The notes beneath the pieces are model-generated. The model was not told the origin of the DNA, searched no databases, and worked only from the letters and a program-made list of their open reading frames with translations. The position numbers and the translations under genes are program-made. Positions 1 to 7,386 of a stretch of 64,000 nucleotides of DNA are shown here, in pieces (within the stretch, counting starts at the first letter, position 1; every line of letters starts with the position of its first letter). This stretch comes from Ruminococcaceae bacterium UBA7217 (GTDB lineage Bacteria > Bacillota > Clostridia > Oscillospirales > Acutalibacteraceae): positions 7,225 through 71,224 of the forward strand of contig DKTZ01000035.1 of NCBI GenBank assembly GCA_002490425.1, given 5' to 3'.

Positions 1-10
1 TTTTATTTTT

Positions 11-41
11 TTGTAACCTTTTCATCGGTATATTTTATCAT
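11..41 (+). promoter_or_regulatory. weak candidate promoter before the HAD gene
   Basis: TTGTAA at 11-16 and TATCAT at 36-41 are separated by 19 bases, longer than ideal. They lie just upstream of the ribosome binding site GGAG at about 63-66. The upstream neighbour is outside the window, so the first gene could equally be read from another promoter. Confidence 0.3.
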
Positions 42-75
42 AAAAAACCAATTTGTAAATACGGAGATATAAAAA

Positions 76-903
76 ATGGCAGTTAAACTTATTATGACAG
101 ATTTAGACGGCACGCTTTTCAAAAACGACCACGAAAGCATTTCAGAAAGAAATGTAAATGCGCTGAAAAAGGCACAGGAAAACGGAATTAAAATCTGCAT
201 TGCGACAGGCAGAACAAAGTCTCTGCTTTTTGACGCACTTTCCTGCGTTCCCTTTGCGGATTACATAATCACATCTAACGGTGCGGTAACCTATGACGCA
301 AAAACAGATGAAATTATAACAGCTCAGCTTCTCAGCGCCGAAAAATCCAAAAAAGTATTTGAAATTATAAATTCTCATTCGCTTACTCACGAAATCTACT
401 TTGAGGGTGAATGTTTCCTTGACGGATATTCCGCAAAGCTTTACAATTACGGCAATATTTCGGCGCATTATTTAAAGGTTCTCAAGGACAAGGCGAATGT
501 TGTTCCCGATTTGTCAGAGCATATCAGAAACAGGGGCGTTGAAAAAATCAATATTATGCATGTTGTGGGTGATGAGCTTCAAGAGATAAAAGACAGCTTT
601 CTTGATATAGGCGGAATTTATGTAACATCTTCTATCCCTGAAAATCTTGAAATTAATAACATTAACGCTAACAAGGGTTATGCTCTCTCGGCACTTTGCA
701 GAATTTTGGATATAAGCGAAAATGAGGTTATGGCATTCGGCGACAGCGGAAACGACTGCGAAATGCTTAGAACGGCAGGATATTCCTTTGCAACGGCAAA
801 CGCTTGGGATGAAGCAAAAAAAGCCGCAAAATCCGTCACTCTTTCAAATGAGGACGACGGTGTAGCGGTTCAAATTGAAAAATATCTTGAAAGTATAAAG
901 TAA
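76..903 (+). CDS. Cof-type HAD-superfamily phosphatase
   Basis: This 275-residue cytosolic protein has the four HAD motifs: DLDGT at residues 9-13 (nucleophile Asp9, general acid Asp11), TGR at 44-46, a lysine near 198 (NANKGYAL) and FGDSGND near 221-227. The long insert between motifs II and III is the C2 cap of the Cof/YkrA/YidA group, which dephosphorylates sugar phosphates, pyridoxal phosphate or FMN. The substrate cannot be told from sequence. The ATG follows GGAG by a normal distance. A second, different HAD gene starts only five bases after the stop, so the two are very likely co-transcribed. Confidence 0.9.
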   Translation: MAVKLIMTDLDGTLFKNDHESISERNVNALKKAQENGIKICIATGRTKSLLFDALSCVPFADYIITSNGAVTYDAKTDEIITAQLLSAEKSKKVFEIINSHSLTHEIYFEGECFLDGYSAKLYNYGNISAHYLKVLKDKANVVPDLSEHIRNRGVEKINIMHVVGDELQEIKDSFLDIGGIYVTSSIPENLEINNINANKGYALSALCRILDISENEVMAFGDSGNDCEMLRTAGYSFATANAWDEAKKAAKSVTLSNEDDGVAVQIEKYLESIK

Positions 904-908
904 AAAAT

Positions 909-1556
909 ATGAACATAAAAGATTTTGACGGAATAATTTTTGACCTTGACGGCACATTTATCGACTCAATGGACGTCTGGCACGAGGTGGATGTTGAATT
1001 TTTCAAAAGGCGTGGAATCCCTTTGCCGCCCGATTACAAAGAAAAAATCAAAACAATGCATTTTGTTTCCGCCGCCGAATACACAAAAAAAGAGTTTAAT
1101 TTGCCCGATTCCGTAGAGAGCATAATCGAAGAATGGCGAAGTCTTTGTATGGAGCAGTACAAAACCACCGTGTCTCTTAAAGACGGTGCCGGAGAGTTTA
1201 TTGCATTTTGCAAGAAAAACGGACTGAAAACCGCATACGCTACTGCCTCGGACGATGATTTATGTAAAGCAGTTTTAGAGCACAACGGCGTTTTGCATTT
1301 ATTTGACTCAAAAACATACGTACACGAAGTGGGCAAGGACAAAACCCACCCAGACGTATATCTTTTAGCGGCTGAAAAAATCGGCGTTGCGCCCTCAAAA
1401 TGTATCGTTGTCGAGGATATACTTGCAGGTCTTAAAAGTGCAAAAATCGCAGGATTTACGGTTATTGCGATGTACGACAAAACATCAAAAAGCGACTGGG
1501 GCGAAATGTGCAAAATTTCAGATATAAATATTAAATCGTTCGCCGAGCTGATGTGA
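909..1556 (+). CDS. HAD-superfamily hydrolase, beta-phosphoglucomutase-like
   Basis: The 215-residue product carries FDLDGT at 11-16 (Asp12 and Asp14 catalytic), a helical cap of the C1 type between about 20 and 90, TASD near 115, a lysine in KTHPDVY near 146 and VVEDILAG near 168. This architecture matches the PGMB/GPP/phosphonatase branch of HAD enzymes, which act on small phosphorylated metabolites. No clear Shine-Dalgarno precedes the ATG and the gap to the upstream HAD gene is five bases, so translation is probably coupled to it. Exact substrate is unknown. Confidence 0.87.
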   Translation: MNIKDFDGIIFDLDGTFIDSMDVWHEVDVEFFKRRGIPLPPDYKEKIKTMHFVSAAEYTKKEFNLPDSVESIIEEWRSLCMEQYKTTVSLKDGAGEFIAFCKKNGLKTAYATASDDDLCKAVLEHNGVLHLFDSKTYVHEVGKDKTHPDVYLLAAEKIGVAPSKCIVVEDILAGLKSAKIAGFTVIAMYDKTSKSDWGEMCKISDINIKSFAELM

Positions 1557-1569
1557 TTTTTCTTTACAC

Positions 1570-1598
1570 TTTACAAATGAATAAAAATGGAGTATTAT
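1570..1598 (+). promoter_or_regulatory. sigma-A-type promoter for the pduL gene
   Basis: TTTACA (1570-1575), a 17-base spacer and TATTAT (1593-1598) lie 39 bases before the pduL start. AGAAGGAAG at about 1620-1628 is the ribosome binding site. Confidence 0.6.
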
Positions 1599-1636
1599 AA
1601 TACATTGTAAAAACAAATGAGAAGGAAGTACCATAT

Positions 1637-2206
1637 ATGGAAAAAACAGTTTTAATTGAAACGTCCGCAAGACACGTTCATGTTACAAAAGAAGCTCTTG
1701 CAATACTTTTCGGCGAGGGACACGAGCTTACAAAGAAAAAAGACCTTTCACAGCCCGGTCAGTTCGCTTGCGAAGAAAGAATTGCCGTGATAGGTCCTAA
1801 GGGTCAGTTCCCCGCAGTTTCAATTCTCGGCCCTGTAAGAGCCGCAAATCAGGTTGAAATTTCCGCTTCGGATGCACGTTCAATCGGCGTTGCCGCTGTT
1901 GTACGCGAGTCGGGCGACATTGCAGGCACACCCGGTTGCAGGCTTGTTGGCCCTGCCGGTGAAATCGAAATAAGCGAGGGCGTTATTGTTGCGAAAAGAC
2001 ACATACATATGACTCCCGAGGATGCCGCAAATTACGGACTCTCCGACAAGCAGATTGTTTCTGTTAAGGTTCCGTCAAACGGCAGAGAGCTTATTTTCGG
2101 CGACGTTGTTGTAAGAGTAAGCGAAAAGTTTAAGCTTGCAATGCACATTGACACTGACGAGTCAAATGCGGCTATGCCCAACGGCGAAATGGGTATTATT
2201 CTTTAA
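1637..2206 (+). CDS. pduL: PduL-type phosphate acyltransferase (phosphotransacetylase)
   Basis: The protein (189 aa) has the two metal-binding histidine motifs of the PduL family, RHVHVT at residues 12-17 and KRHIHMT near 119-125, and the duplicated beta-barrel layout of that family. PduL interconverts acyl-CoA and acyl-phosphate and can replace the unrelated Pta in acetate formation. No microcompartment shell genes or aldehyde dehydrogenase are adjacent, and the short N-terminal encapsulation extension is absent, so a cytosolic role in acetyl-CoA/acetyl-phosphate turnover is the likelier reading. No acetate kinase gene is visible beside it. It has its own promoter and a strong terminator, so it is monocistronic. 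Confidence 0.9.
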   Translation: MEKTVLIETSARHVHVTKEALAILFGEGHELTKKKDLSQPGQFACEERIAVIGPKGQFPAVSILGPVRAANQVEISASDARSIGVAAVVRESGDIAGTPGCRLVGPAGEIEISEGVIVAKRHIHMTPEDAANYGLSDKQIVSVKVPSNGRELIFGDVVVRVSEKFKLAMHIDTDESNAAMPNGEMGIIL

Positions 2207-2220
2207 TTCAAAGGCTTTAA

Positions 2221-2256
2221 GACCGAGATTGCGCAAAAATCTCGGTCTGTTTGTTT
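2221..2256 (+). terminator. intrinsic terminator after pduL
   Basis: GACCGAGAT (2221-2229) pairs with ATCTCGGTC (2239-2247) and is followed by a T-rich tail. Confidence 0.85.
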
Positions 2257-2270
2257 TAATGCAAAAATTC

Positions 2271-3044
2271 TTAACCTAAAATAAAAACTATCGGCTTATC
2301 GCTGAGCGGTTCGCTCTGTTTTTTCTTTTGCGGTTCACTGAAAAATACATATTTCGCACATTTTCGGTACGGCAAAACGTATATAATAGGGAATAAAAGG
2401 GAGCACAGCAAATCCCAGCCAAAAAACGACAAACGAAAAAGTGCATATTTTATCTGTTTTTCTTCCATAAGCTCTGTACTTTCCGCCAAAACCTTCACAG
2501 GGTTTGTTTCACCCGTTGTGAATTGTACAAAGCTCACTTTTGAATATCTCCCCCACAGCACCAAAAAGCAACCTGCACCGACTGAAAAAGTCACTAAGGA
2601 AGAGACGAACAGTGTTACTGCGATTTCACGGGGCTCACCGTTTGTACTTGCAAAATATGAGCTGTAAATGAGTACCGCTGACGGAAAAAAGAAAACGGCG
2701 CACCAAGAAAAGAACAGCAAAGCTTTTAATATCTTCACGGCAAATGAGCAAAATAAATCTTTTGCTCCCACGGGTGCAAACGAGTCGGTTGCCCGTCTGA
2801 AAAAATAATTTTCGCTTATAAACGAAACAGCATTTATCATAAACAGCGATATTACTGACGAAATTGCGGAAATTAAAATTTTTAAAAATAAAGGTATCTC
2901 ACTATTGTTTTTAAGAAAAAACAGCAAATAATAATTAAGGCATAAAAGTGAAATTGCCATCAAATACGGTAAAATGCTTGCAAAAAACGCTTTCTTGTTT
3001 TTCCCTATAAGCATTTTTTGTGCCTTGAGTTTAATATACATCAT
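2271..3044 (-). CDS. integral membrane protein, possibly DUF975-like
   Basis: The 257-residue product has about five to six hydrophobic segments (roughly residues 15-45, 50-75, 95-130, 140-165 and 205-230). It ends with an amphipathic motif, FFGWDLLCSLLFPIIYVLPY, like the C-terminal helix seen in DUF975 integral membrane proteins. No catalytic motif is visible and the function is unknown. An ATG at 3044 is preferred over the GTG nine bases upstream because GAGGTGA sits at the correct distance from the ATG and contains that GTG. It faces pduL convergently and is divergent from glmS. Confidence 0.7.
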   Translation of the reverse strand: MMYIKLKAQKMLIGKNKKAFFASILPYLMAISLLCLNYYLLFFLKNNSEIPLFLKILISAISSVISLFMINAVSFISENYFFRRATDSFAPVGAKDLFCSFAVKILKALLFFSWCAVFFFPSAVLIYSSYFASTNGEPREIAVTLFVSSLVTFSVGAGCFLVLWGRYSKVSFVQFTTGETNPVKVLAESTELMEEKQIKYALFRLSFFGWDLLCSLLFPIIYVLPYRKCAKYVFFSEPQKKKQSEPLSDKPIVFILG

Positions 3045-3114
3045 TATAATCACCTCAAAAACAGTATTAACGTAAAATTAACATTCAATACAATTTTTTA
3101 ACGGAGGATTTTTT

Positions 3115-4932
3115 ATGTGCGGAATTGTCGGTTACATCGGCGAAAAGCAAGCCGCCCCTATTCTTGTCGAGGGGTTAAGACGGCTTGAATACAGAGGTTA
3201 TGACTCGGCAGGCGTTGCCATTGCAGGGGATAAGGTAACCGTTGTCAAGGAAAAAGGCAGAATTGATAATCTTAAAGCGGAAATTGACAGGGTTTACCCT
3301 GTGGGCACAGTTGGCATAGGTCACACACGCTGGGCGACCCACGGAATTCCTGACCATATCAACGCACATCCGCACTCGTCTTTGAACGGCATTGTTACGC
3401 TTGTGCACAACGGTATTATTGAAAACTATATCGAAATTAAAAACGAGCTTGCAGAAAAAGGCTATGTTTTTAAATCCGAGACCGACACTGAGGTTATTGC
3501 ACAGCTTTTTGACAGTCTTTTTAACGGCAACCCTGTCGAAACAATGATAAGCACTGCCGCCAGACTCCAAGGCTCTTATGCGGTTGCGATGCTCGTTAAA
3601 GGCTTTCCCGATAAAGTGTTCACAATGAAAAAAGACAATCCTATGATTATAGGCAGAGGTGATGGCGAAAACTTCATTGCGTCGGATATTCCTGCAATTC
3701 TGCCTTACACAAAGGACTGCTACATTGTAAAGGACAACGATTTTGTTGAGCTTTCTAAGGACGGAATCACCGTTTACGGCATTGACGGCAAGGAAAAGGA
3801 AGCCGAAATTAACAGCATAAATATGAGCGTGGATGCCGCTCAGAAAAACGGCTACGACTATTTTATGGAAAAGGAAATCTACGAACAGCCAAAAGCTTTC
3901 CGTGACACCGTTTCGCCGCTTATAAAGGACGGCAAAATCGTTCTTCCCTTTGAGTTTCCTAAAGGCTTCATTAAAAAAATAAACAGAATTCACATTGTCG
4001 CTTGCGGCAGTGCTTACCATGTTGGTATGACTGCAAAATATATAATCGAAGATATGGCTCGCATTCCCGTAATTGTTGACATTGCAAGCGAATTCAGGTA
4101 CAGAAACCCAATACTGAATGAACACGATTTGTGCATTTTTGTAAGCCAGTCGGGTGAAACAGCTGACACACTCGCATCTCTCCGTGAATCAAAGGCAAGG
4201 GGCGCATTTACTATGTCGATTGTCAATGTGCTTTACAGCACTATTGCAAGAGAGTCGGACGGCGTTATTTACACAAACGCAGGCGCTGAAATTGCCGTTG
4301 CCACAACTAAAGCGCTTATGGCACAGCTTGGAGTTTGCTACATTTTAGCCGCTTTTCTCGCCCATGAAAAAGGTCTTATGGGTGACGATATTCTCCGGAA
4401 ATTCACGGAAGAGGTTCTCACGGTTCCCGAAAAAATAGAAAGAGCACTCGGGACCTCCGACACTGCAAAGGAAATTGCAAGACATATCAAAGACCGTCAG
4501 AGTATGTTTTTCATCGGCAGAGGAATTGACTATCCCCTTTGCCTTGAAGGCTCGTTAAAGCTCAAGGAAATTTCATATATCCATTCTGAGGGGTACGGTG
4601 CAGGCGAGCTTAAGCACGGCACAATTTCGCTTATTGAAAACGGTACGGCAGTTGTTGCAATAGGCACGGACGACGCACTGCTCGGCAAAATGATTTCAAA
4701 TATTAAAGAGGTGCGTGCCCGAGGTGCTTATGTAATTGCCGTTGTCAAAGAAGGAACGAAAGGAATAGAAGAGGTTGCAGATAAGGTTATCTATGTGCCT
4801 AATGCGTCACGCTACCTTATGCCGTCAATAACGGTTGTGCCGCTTCAGCTTTTGGCATACCACACAACGGTATTAAAAGGATTTGACGTTGACAAGCCAA
4901 GAAACCTTGCAAAATCGGTTACGGTGGAATAA
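3115..4932 (+). CDS. glmS: glutamine-fructose-6-phosphate aminotransferase (isomerizing)
   Basis: GlmS makes glucosamine-6-phosphate from fructose-6-phosphate and glutamine, the entry step to peptidoglycan amino sugars. The 605-residue protein begins MCGIVGYIG, with Cys2 as the glutaminase nucleophile after Met removal. It contains RGYDSAG near 22-28, GHTRWATHG near 70 and HNGIIENY near 99. Two SIS domains follow, with SQSGETADT near 345, and it ends in the conserved DKPRNLAKSVTVE tail. The start has ACGGAGGA upstream. Only 70 bases separate it from the divergent membrane protein gene, and I see no glmS ribozyme there, which is unusual for a Firmicute glmS. GlmU is encoded about 17 kb away. 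Confidence 0.97.
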   Translation: MCGIVGYIGEKQAAPILVEGLRRLEYRGYDSAGVAIAGDKVTVVKEKGRIDNLKAEIDRVYPVGTVGIGHTRWATHGIPDHINAHPHSSLNGIVTLVHNGIIENYIEIKNELAEKGYVFKSETDTEVIAQLFDSLFNGNPVETMISTAARLQGSYAVAMLVKGFPDKVFTMKKDNPMIIGRGDGENFIASDIPAILPYTKDCYIVKDNDFVELSKDGITVYGIDGKEKEAEINSINMSVDAAQKNGYDYFMEKEIYEQPKAFRDTVSPLIKDGKIVLPFEFPKGFIKKINRIHIVACGSAYHVGMTAKYIIEDMARIPVIVDIASEFRYRNPILNEHDLCIFVSQSGETADTLASLRESKARGAFTMSIVNVLYSTIARESDGVIYTNAGAEIAVATTKALMAQLGVCYILAAFLAHEKGLMGDDILRKFTEEVLTVPEKIERALGTSDTAKEIARHIKDRQSMFFIGRGIDYPLCLEGSLKLKEISYIHSEGYGAGELKHGTISLIENGTAVVAIGTDDALLGKMISNIKEVRARGAYVIAVVKEGTKGIEEVADKVIYVPNASRYLMPSITVVPLQLLAYHTTVLKGFDVDKPRNLAKSVTVE

Positions 4933-5000
4933 ATGCTAATGAATATTAAATTATGAAAAATGAATAATTTCAGTTGAAAATTATATGGACAGAAAGTCTG

Positions 5001-5049
5001 TGATATGCGCCCCAAAAGTTATACAGCTTATGGAGGTGCATATTTTTTA
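5001..5049 (+). terminator. possible terminator or leader hairpin after glmS
   Basis: ATATGCGCCCC (5003-5013) can pair imperfectly with GGAGGTGCATAT (5032-5043), and six T residues follow. The loop is long (18 bases), so this is either a weak terminator for glmS or a leader hairpin. A 12-codon frame (MEKRVKKQNYIS) follows at about 5050-5088, but nothing supports it as a gene. The stretch 4933-5120 otherwise holds no recognisable feature. Confidence 0.35.
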
Positions 5050-5132
5050 TGGAAAAAAGAGTAAAAAAACAAAATTATATTTCGTAAAAATTCTCAAAAA
5101 AATTCATCAAACCGCATCTTTCGACAAAATTC

Positions 5133-5143
5133 TATAGACTATA
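5133..5143. promoter_or_regulatory. 11-bp palindrome, left copy (candidate operator)
   Basis: TATAGACTATA is a near-perfect dyad lying between a TCGACA box (5121-5126) and AT-rich -10-like sequence (5142-5154), 34 bases before the small gene at 5177. The same palindrome recurs at 5352-5362 before the XRE-family gene, which makes it a candidate binding site of that regulator. Confidence 0.45.
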
Positions 5144-5176
5144 TATTGTACTATATCGCTGAAAGGATGTGAAAAT

Positions 5177-5344
5177 ATGAAATATGAGTTAATACTAAAA
5201 ATATTGGCAGAGAAAAATAACTGCTCGCCCAAAGAAATTGAAGAGGAAATGATTAAAGCGTTACAGATTGCGATGGTTACTGCAACACCAAAATCTTTTA
5301 TTACAACGGTTTCGCAGAAGGTAAAGACTATATATCATAATTAG
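5177..5344 (+). CDS. small protein resembling Spo0A-C-terminal-like mini-proteins
   Basis: This short 55-residue reading frame starts with ATG after AAAGGATG. Its N-terminal half (ELILKILAEKNNCSPKEIEE, then a continuing helix) has the look of clostridial mini-proteins annotated as Spo0A C-terminal-domain-like. In those, a helical segment with the pattern LAExxxxSPEEIxxEI is followed by a short variable tail. That similarity is from memory and is weak. It sits between the twin palindromes and 64 bases before an XRE-family regulator, suggesting the two genes are controlled together. Confidence 0.5.
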   Translation: MKYELILKILAEKNNCSPKEIEEEMIKALQIAMVTATPKSFITTVSQKVKTIYHN

Positions 5345-5351
5345 TATATTT

Positions 5352-5362
5352 TATAGTCTATA
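5352..5362. promoter_or_regulatory. 11-bp palindrome, right copy (candidate operator)
   Basis: TATAGTCTATA is identical to the reverse complement of the copy at 5133-5143. It lies 46 bases before the XRE-family start codon, within the probable promoter region of that gene. Confidence 0.45.
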
Positions 5363-5408
5363 AAGCTTTGGAAAAATTAGTATCATACTTTTATTAGGAG
5401 TGATACTT

Positions 5409-5651
5409 ATGACTGTTTCCGAGGCGACACGGCTTAGAATTGAGGAGCTTTGCAACGAGAAAGGCATAAATTTTTGCCGACTTGCAACTGTTTGCGGTAT
5501 TCCGTACACAACCGTTAAATCAATTATTTACAATCAAAGCAAAAATCCCGGAATTACCACTATCAAAAAAATTTGCGATGGACTTGATATTTCTATAAGT
5601 GAATTTTTTGACACCGAAACATTCCGAAATCTCGAACAAGAGATTAAGTAA
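5409..5651 (+). CDS. XRE-family helix-turn-helix transcriptional regulator
   Basis: The 80-residue protein is a single Cro/C1-type HTH domain. Helices 2 and 3 correspond to CRLATVCGIPYTTVKSII (about residues 22-39), followed by NPGITTIKKICDGLDISISEFF, the typical end of this domain. There is no effector domain, so it probably acts as a simple dimeric DNA-binding switch. ATG 5409 is chosen because TAGGAG at 5395-5400 is eight bases upstream; the GTG at 5400 lies inside that site. A short terminator follows the stop. Palindromes upstream suggest autoregulation together with the 55-aa neighbour. Confidence 0.88.
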   Translation: MTVSEATRLRIEELCNEKGINFCRLATVCGIPYTTVKSIIYNQSKNPGITTIKKICDGLDISISEFFDTETFRNLEQEIK

Positions 5652-5654
5652 AAT

Positions 5655-5680
5655 AGCGGCATTTTTGCCGTTTATTTTTT
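5655..5680 (+). terminator. intrinsic terminator after the XRE gene
   Basis: AGCGGCA pairs with TGCCGT across a four-base loop and is followed by TTATTTTTT. Confidence 0.75.
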
Positions 5681-5688
5681 CTCCGCAA

Positions 5689-5719
5689 TGATTAAATCCG
5701 GCTTATAAAGTCCATAATA
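5689..5719 (+). promoter_or_regulatory. possible sigma-F/sigma-G promoter of sigG
   Basis: TGATTA (5689-5694) and CATAATA (5713-5719), 18 bases apart, approximate the forespore consensus (GHATR and CATNNTA). The predicted start point leaves a short leader before the ribosome binding site at 5739-5746. One -35 base deviates from consensus. Confidence 0.35.
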
Positions 5720-5752
5720 GTTTTGTACATAAAACAGCAAAGGAAGATTTGT

Positions 5753-6520
5753 GTGCAATACAGCAAAGTTGAAATCTGCGGAATAAATACATCTAAGCTT
5801 AAAGTATTAACTGAAAAGGAGAAAACTGACCTTCTTATAAAAGTCAAAAACGGCGACTCATATTCACGCCAAAAACTGATTGAGGGCAATTTACGGCTTG
5901 TGCTGTCGGTTGTTCAAAAATTCAGCGGCAGAGGTGAAAATCCCGACGACCTTTTTCAGGTTGGGTGCATAGGTTTAATTAAGTCAATAGATAATTTCGA
6001 CATTACGCAAAATGTTAAATTTTCAACCTATGCCGTGCCGATGATTATCGGCGAAATCAGGCGGTATTTACGTGACTACAACCCCATAAGAGTCAGTCGT
6101 TCGCTCCGTGACACAGCCTACCACGCAATGCAGGCAAAGGAACGAATACAAAATAATTTAGGCAGAGATGCTACTATAGAAGAGATTGCAAAAGAGCTGT
6201 CAATTAAGCCTACCGACGTTGTTTTGGCACTTGAGGCTATTGTCGAGCCGATGTCTCTCTATGAGCCTGTATATTCCGACGGCGGAGATACCATATACGT
6301 TATGGACCAGGTAGGCGGAGCGGAAAGCGATGACGATTGGCTCAATGAAATTTCAATAAAAGAAACCATCAAGCACTTGGGCGAGCGTGAAAAGCAAATT
6401 CTGACTCTCAGGTTTATGCAGGGAAAAACGCAGATGGAGGTTGCTGAGGAAATCGGCATTTCTCAGGCACAGGTCAGCAGGCTCGAAAAAGGCGCACTGA
6501 AAAAAATCAAAGAAAATTAA
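5753..6520 (+). CDS. sigG: RNA polymerase sporulation sigma factor sigma-G
   Basis: Sigma-G drives late forespore gene expression. The 255-residue product keeps the N-terminal KVEICG motif (residues 5-10) characteristic of sigma-G. Region 2 follows with DDLFQVGCIGLIKS near 64 and FSTYAVPMIIGEIRRYLRD near 90. Region 4 has the helix-turn-helix MEVAEEIGISQAQVSRLEK near 228, which is nearly identical to Bacillus sigma-G. GTG 5753 is preferred because AAAGGAAG lies six bases upstream; an in-frame TTG at 5723 has no such site. The ylmC-type gene downstream matches the sigG-ylm order of other spore formers, although spoIIGA and sigE are not upstream here. Confidence 0.95.
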   Translation: MQYSKVEICGINTSKLKVLTEKEKTDLLIKVKNGDSYSRQKLIEGNLRLVLSVVQKFSGRGENPDDLFQVGCIGLIKSIDNFDITQNVKFSTYAVPMIIGEIRRYLRDYNPIRVSRSLRDTAYHAMQAKERIQNNLGRDATIEEIAKELSIKPTDVVLALEAIVEPMSLYEPVYSDGGDTIYVMDQVGGAESDDDWLNEISIKETIKHLGEREKQILTLRFMQGKTQMEVAEEIGISQAQVSRLEKGALKKIKEN

Positions 6521-6529
6521 TAAAAATTA

Positions 6530-6556
6530 AGAGGTGTGCACAACGCCTCTTTTTTT
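6530..6556 (+). terminator. intrinsic terminator after sigG
   Basis: AGAGGTGT pairs with ACGCCTCT (one G-U) around GCACA and is followed by seven or more T residues. Confidence 0.85.
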
Positions 6557-6588
6557 GCATATACTGTAATAAAACCAAGGGGGAAGAC

Positions 6589-6900
6589 TTGTGTATGAAC
6601 TGTTACATCACTGATTTAAACGAAAAAGAAGTTATAAATCTTTGCGACGGTGCAAGGCTTGGCAATGTTTGCGACGTTGAAGTGGATACCTGCTCAGGCT
6701 GTCTTGTTTCTATCATCATATACGGCAAAGGGAAATGCTTCGGTCTTTTAGGAAGGGAAAACGATATAAAAATATGCTGGAATGAAATCAAGGTTATCGG
6801 CGACGACACAATTCTTGTTGATATTAAACCGCCGAGGCGTGATGGCAGGCAATCGGGCGGTCTTCTTGACTCATTTCTAAAGAACGGACATAATGCTTGA
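6589..6900 (+). CDS. YlmC/YmxH-family sporulation protein (PRC-barrel)
   Basis: The 103-residue protein has the PRC-barrel pattern of the YlmC/YmxH family: EVINLCDGARLGNVCDVEVD, then a GKGKCFGLLG strand and an IKVIGDDTILVDI strand. These small proteins are sporulation-associated in Firmicutes, with a biochemical role that is not established. Its place right after sigG supports the family assignment. The start is uncertain. TTG 6589 is six bases from AAGGGG, while ATG 6595 would be twelve bases away and would shorten the protein by two residues. Four cysteines in the first 40 residues are more than usual for the family. Confidence 0.82.
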   Translation: MCMNCYITDLNEKEVINLCDGARLGNVCDVEVDTCSGCLVSIIIYGKGKCFGLLGRENDIKICWNEIKVIGDDTILVDIKPPRRDGRQSGGLLDSFLKNGHNA

Positions 6901-6926
6901 AAAGCGGCAAATGATATGTTACAATA
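6897..6926 (+). promoter_or_regulatory. extended -10 promoter for zapA
   Basis: TTGAAA (6897-6902), overlapping the preceding stop codon, is 18 bases from TACAAT (6921-6926), which is preceded by TG in the extended -10 position. AGCGGCAAA (6904-6912) and TTTGCCGCT (6940-6948) form an inverted repeat around the -10 box and could give a transcript-end hairpin or an operator. Confidence 0.6.
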
Positions 6927-6999
6927 GCTTTATAAAGTTTTGCCGCTAATTTTATATTCGCTTCGTGCAAAACGGAATTTTAAAATTGAGGTGTGAAAA

Positions 7000-7386
7000 A
7001 TGGATAAAATCAGAGTTAAGCTTCATATCGGCGGAATCGATTACTATATCAATACTGATGAAACCCTTGAATATACTGTAGCTTTGGGAGACAAAATCAA
7101 CAAGCGTATGACGGAAATTCTCCGCAGTAATTCTTTAATTACTGTTAATCAGGCGGCTGTTTTAACTGCATTGGAAATTGCCGACGAGCTTGAAAAGGCA
7201 AACAGGACGGCTGATAATTTCCGTACACAGATAAGCGAATATCTTGAAGAGGCAACCAAAGCCAAGAACGAAAGAGATTATTACAAGCGTGAGCTTGAAC
7301 GTTACAAAACCGAAGTCAGCTTTAAAAATGACCAGATAAATCTTTTTGCGGGAACGAAAAATCAGAAAAACAATGAGAAAAAGTGA
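7000..7386 (+). CDS. zapA: cell division protein ZapA
   Basis: ZapA binds FtsZ filaments and stabilises the Z ring. The 128-residue product starts with the family pattern MDKIRVKLHIGGIDYYI and DETLEYTVALGDKINKRM in the globular head. It continues with NQAAVLTALEIADELEKA and a long charged coiled coil from about residue 65 to 115. ATG has GAGGTGTG upstream. The gene overlaps the U32 gene by 14 bases, an arrangement (zapA followed by a U32 peptidase gene) common in Clostridia. Confidence 0.93.
   Translation: MDKIRVKLHIGGIDYYINTDETLEYTVALGDKINKRMTEILRSNSLITVNQAAVLTALEIADELEKANRTADNFRTQISEYLEEATKAKNERDYYKRELERYKTEVSFKNDQINLFAGTKNQKNNEKK

Noticed and set aside
3054..3114. Expected glmS ribozyme upstream of glmS
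   Set aside because: The gap to the divergent gene is about 70 bases and has none of the ribozyme's conserved core; too short for it.
3175..4125. 316-codon minus-strand frame in glmS
   Set aside because: Mirror of a highly conserved gene; composition is a shadow of glmS codons.
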